DNA of 64,000 nucleotides. It comes from Inonotus obliquus. Its lineage: Eukaryota; Basidiomycota; Agaricomycetes; Hymenochaetales; Hymenochaetaceae. The stretch lies in contig JAJHTX010000006.1 in the NCBI GenBank assembly GCA_032164295.1, forward strand, positions 930,001 to 994,000, written 5' to 3'. Below are positions 58,296 through 64,000 of this stretch, piece after piece (positions within the stretch are counted from its first letter, which is position 1; each line of letters opens with the position of its first letter). The notes below the pieces were generated by a model. The model saw nothing but the letters and a program-made list of their open reading frames with translations, was not told the origin of the DNA and made no database searches. The position numbers and the translations under genes were made by a program.

Positions 58296-60674
58296 TTAGA
58301 TGAGCATGCCACTATAAAAGAAAAAGAAATGCGTGAGTATCATATACGCATCAAGATGAACCGAAAGAAAGAGTATACTCACGCGATACCAGCAGTTTGA
58401 AGAGTGGAGATAAACCCGCAAAGCATGGCCGAAAATGCAACACGCGAGATGACTTTGGAGCGAGAAGGTGCCAAAGCTCCAAGTACACCAATTTGAATAC
58501 CGAGTGAAGAGAAGTTTGCAAACCCGCAGAGAGCATAAGAAGCAATATGAAAAGCGCGATCTGAGAAAGGATTATCGCTTTCCGTAATAGCTTGTAATTC
58601 TACAATATTTTTTTAGTTCTTGCGATCCATGGTGATGAAAAAAACGGTAGGTGGGAAGAACATACCGAGATAAGCAGCAAATTCGTTTGCGATGAGTTTT
58701 GTTGCGAGTAATCGCGAGACGCGTAGAATCTCGGGACGGGGTACACCAAGTAAGAAACTCAATGGATAAAAGATGTACCCAACAACAAGTTGGAGCGTAA
58801 GTTCGTTAATCCCAAACCCTTTACCAATCCATGTCAAAAGTCCGTTGATCGCAGCGACAAGAGACAAAATCGTCAACACGTTTGTAAGGATGCTTCCGGC
58901 AACCATTAATCCAAACGTTGCGCCTTGTGAGAATGCGTGTAAGACGTTGGCCGGTGGGTTTTTCTCTTTGCCTCGATCGACAACTACTCGTCCACGTGTG
59001 ACGGGTTCGTCAAGTTCCGGGAAACGAATTTTGCTAATAGCGATTGATGCAGGGATAGACATCACAGATGAAGTCACAAGGTTCTGCGCGGGTACACCCA
59101 ATGCGATGTATGCAGATAATACAGACCCGGCGATCGTGGCGAAACCTAGTATGGGCGCGAGTAAGGAAATGTGAGAAGGTGTTTATAGCGCTGATTCCAA
59201 GTCAAATGCTACCGGTGAAAGACACGTACCGGAGGTCATAGAAAGATGTATTTCAGATTCGGTCATCAAATCGACATATGGCCGGACGAGACAAGCACTT
59301 TCACCCTGCCCGATCCAAGGAGAGGCAGCGGCTACGACAGCTTCGGCGCCCGAAATGTTCATGATCTTGAAGAAAAACCAGGCAAAGTGCCGAACAATCC
59401 ACTGCATCACTCCTGTCTGTCGCGCACATATTCAGAAGATCATAACGCGTATCGGTTGAGCGATGCGGAAACCTACATAGTACATCATCTGCACAAAGGC
59501 AACGAAAAATATAATTGCGGCGAGCTATTCGTGGATAACTCGTCAGATGATTTCCTAATCTTGAGCCAGAGGAACACACGGAGATAAAACTACATACCGT
59601 GTTGACAAAGAACCAGTGTTCATTTTCCACGATTTCTATTGAGAAGAAGAATGCAGCTCCCTCATGGGACGTATTCAAAAAATCGCTTGCGAGCATTGCA
59701 ATCCAATGAAAAATAGAGAATCCGGCGCCAGTCTTAAGAACAAACAGCGCGATGGCCTGTTGAAGGAATAAACCGACAATAACTGTTGGCCATGGAATAT
59801 GTCTGCGATGCAGCGAGGATAGGTAAAATCCGCATTGGAAAACGAGTAAGCCCAGGACGGAGATTGCACGATCGCCGTATGTGGTATTCTGTGAATTGAA
59901 ACGCCAAGGACAGTTGGCCACACGATAAGGCACACGACCACATATGACGAATGTCAGGGTCAAGCGGGCGCGAGTAAAGTCGCCGGGTGGAATAAGAAAG
60001 TATTGGTTATGCTTGTTAGACACATTTTTAATGGACTATCAATGGAGCGGAATGAACGTACACCTTGTAGGGGAAGTCCAAAGGCGGAGCCAAAAACGAT
60101 AGCTAGGAGGCAAAGCCAGCCGATAGCAAGCCGGATCTTATATGGCAGTCTGTACCAAGGTTCTTGTACCGTCGTGTTCCATACAGTTCCAACGGGTTTG
60201 GATACGACGCGATTGGGAATGAAACGGAAGGCGATAATGAATATGAAGGCCCACGAAAACAACGTCTGCACAATCCTGCCGAAAGAAAAGCACATGGACA
60301 CATAGCCATTCAGTCAATACGGTTATCTCATTGCGGAGAAAGATAAGGAAAGGGACTGACCAGCGATGCCTCGTCGCTGGGAGCACGATTGAAGATATCC
60401 ACCAGCCGAGTATCAAAGCGGCCGTTCCAAACAGGAGGTATGGCCTATACTTCATGTATATCTCATGTTTGCGTTTTCGCTCCCGTTCATTCTCGTCCTC
60501 GGCAATTGCATTCTCATGCGCGAGAATCTGCTGCTCTTTGTCTACGAGTACCACAGGTTCTCTGATAGCCTCTTTGTGAAGACTCTCATCAGCAGAGACC
60601 GAGTCTGAGCGGGAGATGCGACGAGGAGAAGCATCGGTGATAAGCTCATTCGCCGCGGAATGAGGGGCGGCCAT
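58296..60674 (-). CDS. Concentrative nucleoside transporter (CNT family)
   Basis: Proton- or sodium-coupled nucleoside importer of the CNT (NupC/SLC28) family. From the ATG at 60674 a charged N-terminal part ([17 protein letters not shown], later [19 protein letters not shown]) leads into a helix [18 protein letters not shown]. Family blocks: [68 protein letters not shown] and [20 protein letters not shown], then [57 protein letters not shown] (diagnostic), and [20 protein letters not shown]. It ends AGIAGMLI with stop at 58296-58298. Introns are frequent. The cargo is inferred from the family. Confidence 0.9.
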
Positions 60675-61582
60675 CTGTTTACGCTACGATGTCAACTGAC
60701 CGACGGGTCGGTATAGCGGCCTGGAGAAGCACCTGGAGCTGTGGAGGTGGGGAAGGGACTCTGAAACTCCAAGGGGGGAGAATAATTCTTGACGAGGATG
60801 GCATATAAGGCCAAGTAAAAATAGAATAAAACGGGAATTTAATGTTTTCGTTATCGCATGTGGCATATGGCGATGCCGTGGTCCGCGTTTTGATATGATT
60901 TGGTGATTCTTTCGGTACTCTTCCTGCACCGATTCCTCGCTACGTCCCTGCCAATACATTCCGACCCATACTCTCCGTATCGTCCCTCCTCTTTACTCAG
61001 CTCGTGGTCGTGTGCTCCTATCTCTACAAACTTTCGAGTTTTGATATCGTAACCACAGTGCCACAATCGAATTTACACGTGCCACAAAGGAAGTTTACTT
61101 CTTCGAGTTATTAGAAGTCTTCTGGTGGGTATATCAGATCCAGTCGGCCAAGGTCAGCCCACTAGTCGAAAGCCGAGTGCTGTTGAATGAGAACAAATCG
61201 AAGGAGAAAGAGTGACCACGCTCGAGCATTCCAGGAAAAGAAATGTCACGTGAATAACGGAACCAATATATAGCTGGTTTGGAAAAGCGTACATTCATAT
61301 GGAACAGTAGTCTAGCGGGTTTGATAGAGCTGCGGGCGTTATCTATTTTATAAGCTTTGGGTACAGTTTTGCAATTGGACGAACAGAATTGGACGGACGT
61401 GAAAGAAAAAACAATATTAGAAATGCAGTCTAGATTTCTGTTTGTCAATCAAGAGAATAACCAATAAAACGAACGAAAAAGGTACTGTGATGATCCGAAA
61501 GACCGGGTGATACTTGACAAGCTTGAGAAAGATCATCCTGAGCAAGCGGATGGCTACCAAGACAAAGGAGGATTAGGCCGAC
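60675..61582. other. Intergenic region, no supported gene
   Basis: Lies between the start of the nucleoside transporter and the end of the NAD kinase gene, both on the minus strand. It holds the promoter of the transporter. No domain-bearing frame. Confidence 0.4.
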
Positions 61583-64000
61583 TTAGACGTCGCTGTCGCT
61601 CGCATTACTGTCGCTTTCGTCTTGGCCCCACACGGCGAACGCTCGCCCAACGCTACTCGGTTCGCGTGACCGACTTCGTTGCTCCTTAGAGGGCGTGGGC
61701 CAATTCCCAAGAGTCGGAGTTTTCATATTCGCACTCTCCGCCTCAAAATCACGGTCTCGCGGAATACGAGATCGACCACTACTCAGCATGCGCGGTGAAT
61801 GGATGTGATCCCTTTCTCCCTTTTCGCCGGGTGCCTCTGTTGCGGAGCCATTACTGAATGAGACGTGGCGTGGCGAAACAGATGGCGGATGTGGTTGAGC
61901 AGCCATGAACCGGTCGGGAGTCTCAATTCCTGAGCGAACTGTCCCACTCCGGTCACGTACACCTTTGAATGCACCCTCTTGACCGGCGAGGGCGAACGCT
62001 GCCTCTCGCGCTCGCGACTCTTCTTGCTTTAGCCTTTCCTCCTCTTCAGCTTTTGCAATCGCAACGAGGTCGGTGCTCGATGGTCCCCGACTCGCCTCTG
62101 GTGCACTAGAATCGTCAATGTCGAACTTATCATCTTCCTCTTCTCCATCGTCGGAAACTTCATCTTCCTCCTCATCATCATCGAGTTCATCTTCTGGTTT
62201 CTCTGCAATACCAGGCTTCGCGATTGCCTTCGCGGAATGTTCAGCCTTTACGCCGTGCTTCGTCGATTTTCGCTTCGCCGGTCCCTCCTCGACGACAACG
62301 AACGACTTTTGCCGCTCACGTTCGTTCCATTTGAGAGTCCGTGAGATCGCATGGAACCAATCCGTTGATTGCTTGTCCGCGCACACGGTTGGGAACGGAT
62401 ATTTGGATGCTGTAACTTTGATATGGTCACCCTCTAAGGAAAGAGGTGACGATAAGCACTTTAGTCAAGATAAACGTATGAATTTGCACAAACGTTTCAA
62501 TTCTATGCGCCCACGTCCATCGAACGACGCCCATGCCGTGCTGCGTGAGTTGAACGGCACGCATATACGCAGTTCCATACTATCAGGCAGGAGCATCGGA
62601 CGGAAGGATAATGTGTGCGGGCAGATTGGAGTAATCAGTAGTGCTGGGATCTCAGGGTGCACGAGAGACCCTCCGGCCGAGAGCTGAGCAATAACATGTC
62701 AGTGCCTGCCGAGCGCGAGATAACAAATTCACGAACAGAGTACGCTGTTGAACCAGTTGGGGTCGCGACAGTCAAGCCATCCGCTTGGACAGTTGTCATG
62801 TGGTGCTCGTCCCCTTGTAAATATTAAAGTTAGATTGGACAGAGATAGCGGTAGGGGTAGCATTACTCACCAAAAAGTTCGAGTAGTGACACATACGGGC
62901 TAGGTCCACGATCAACGACAAGATCGTTCAGTATCTCGAAACTCTCCACTGGACGAGTAGTGAAACACATAATCTCCTTGTCTTTCGAAGACTTCTTGCC
63001 CTCCTTTGAGGGTGCGGCCTCACTCCAACCGCCTTCAAGAGCTTCCCATCCGCCTTTTTCTATGTTGCGCATCAAAATTTCGCCCGTGTTGGCCTTCTTG
63101 ATAGCACATCGACCTTTGCCTGGTTCCGGTACTATCGCGCGGTAGACGGTGCAAGTAAAGCGCATACGCAAGTTGACACGGATTCCATTGTCGATCACGC
63201 TATCCATAACCGCTCGGTGATCCGCAAAGTCGAAGTTGGTAAGGAATCCGAGAGAACCTAATGCAAATGGAAGCACCGGTGGCACAATGCGTTGGAAAAG
63301 CCATGATGTAAAGAGGACAGTTCCATCTCCACCAAGCTAAATAAACAAAACATTTAGTACCAAGTAGGATAGGGCAGAATTAATACTCACAGTCACGACA
63401 AAGTCGAAAAGGTGGGGGCTGCGGCTGCACATGTCGCTCGTCCAATAGCGCAATTGGCCTTCCTGGTTCATTGAGCTGTCCGAGCCGCTTCCACTGCCGC
63501 TTCCATTAGTCATACCGGCAAGTGGGTTGGTGCTAGACGACCGTCGCCGAGGGAAGGGGACGAATAATTCAGGATGGTCACGCTGGATCCCCGCTGCGTC
63601 GAATCGCTTCGAATATCGCAGCTGGTTGTCAACGTACACAACTAATCCTCGTCCACCATCCCGCGGCTTTTGCATGAGATAGAGGGCCAATTCACGAGTG
63701 AGCTTAATCAGACGATTGTCTCGCGCCTTAGTTATAATAAGAACATTCTGGATGTTGGAGCGGATTCTCGCTCGCCCTGCAAGAGAAATTCAGACATTGC
63801 CCCAATCAGGCGGAACAAAGGGAAAACGATGTCCTCTTTCGGTGATACATCGGAACAGCCAACAGGCATCGCATGCCATTCGGTCGAGTGGCAACGCCCA
63901 AAGGAATAGTGTACAAACAGAAGTTAAGCAATCAAACTTACCCAACTGTTTGCTCATTTCACGGACGCCGACGGCTGTCTCAGCGAGCTGACGTGTAAGA
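61583..64000 (-). CDS. NAD(+) kinase, 5' end cut by the window edge
   Basis: Phosphorylates NAD to NADP. The visible exons, from the right edge: [49 protein letters not shown], a Ser/Gly-rich insert ([14 protein letters not shown]), [12 protein letters not shown] (the GGDGT nucleotide-binding motif), [12 protein letters not shown], then [20 protein letters not shown] and [20 protein letters not shown], ending in a beta-sandwich ([33 protein letters not shown]). About 230 extra residues follow (from [20 protein letters not shown]), acidic and Ser/Arg-rich and probably disordered, which the catalytic core does not need. Which yeast paralogue (Utr1, Pos5, Yef1) it matches depends on the missing N terminus. 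Confidence 0.9.

Noticed and set aside
62073..62687. 204-codon plus-strand open frame rich in Ser
   Set aside because: It is the shadow of the acidic NAD kinase tail on the other strand; the long Ser run mirrors the Asp/Glu codons.
1..64000. CRISPR arrays, bacterial operons or prophage
   Set aside because: The sequence is eukaryotic with spliced genes; no regularly spaced repeat array is visible.

Overview
The window looks like a chromosome piece from a basidiomycete fungus, most likely an Agaricomycete. The support is dense genes on both strands, many GT-AG introns (most 45-70 bases), and families typical of that group: a DUF6533-type membrane protein, expanded aminoglycoside-phosphotransferase-like (APH) kinases, F-box/leucine-rich proteins and an expanded 7-transmembrane (7TM) family. 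Exon edges were read by eye from splice signals and reading frames, with no alignment or transcript data.

Layout. 1-6.1 kb: a partial gene leaving the left edge, a Ted1/Cdc1-like metallophosphoesterase and a DCAF7/WDR68-like WD40 protein. 6.1-18.1 kb: an accessory island made of a tandemly repeated convergent pair, an APH-like kinase (-) facing a small DUF7770-like gene (+). Three kinases are intact, while only one of five DUF7770-like copies reads through; an F-box/LRR relic lies at its right edge. 18.8-24.3 kb: a CipC/DUF3759-like gene diverging from COG5.

25-41 kb is a second accessory island: four 7TM genes plus a truncated copy, two TLC-domain genes (one broken by an exact 77-bp tandem duplication), a decayed DUF6533-type gene, and one hAT-like non-autonomous transposon nested inside another. 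42.5-45.9 kb carries a betaine lipid synthase (BTA1), followed by a fifth 7TM gene with an acidic loop.

49-64 kb is a core block: PDK1-type kinase, acetolactate synthase regulatory subunit (ILV6), an MFS transporter, a concentrative nucleoside transporter, and an NAD kinase cut by the right edge. These genes serve unrelated cell functions (lipid and GPI handling, Golgi tethering, AGC-kinase signalling, amino acid and NADP synthesis, transport) and do not form a pathway cluster. The unusual content is in the two islands, where duplication, decay and transposon insertion are concentrated.
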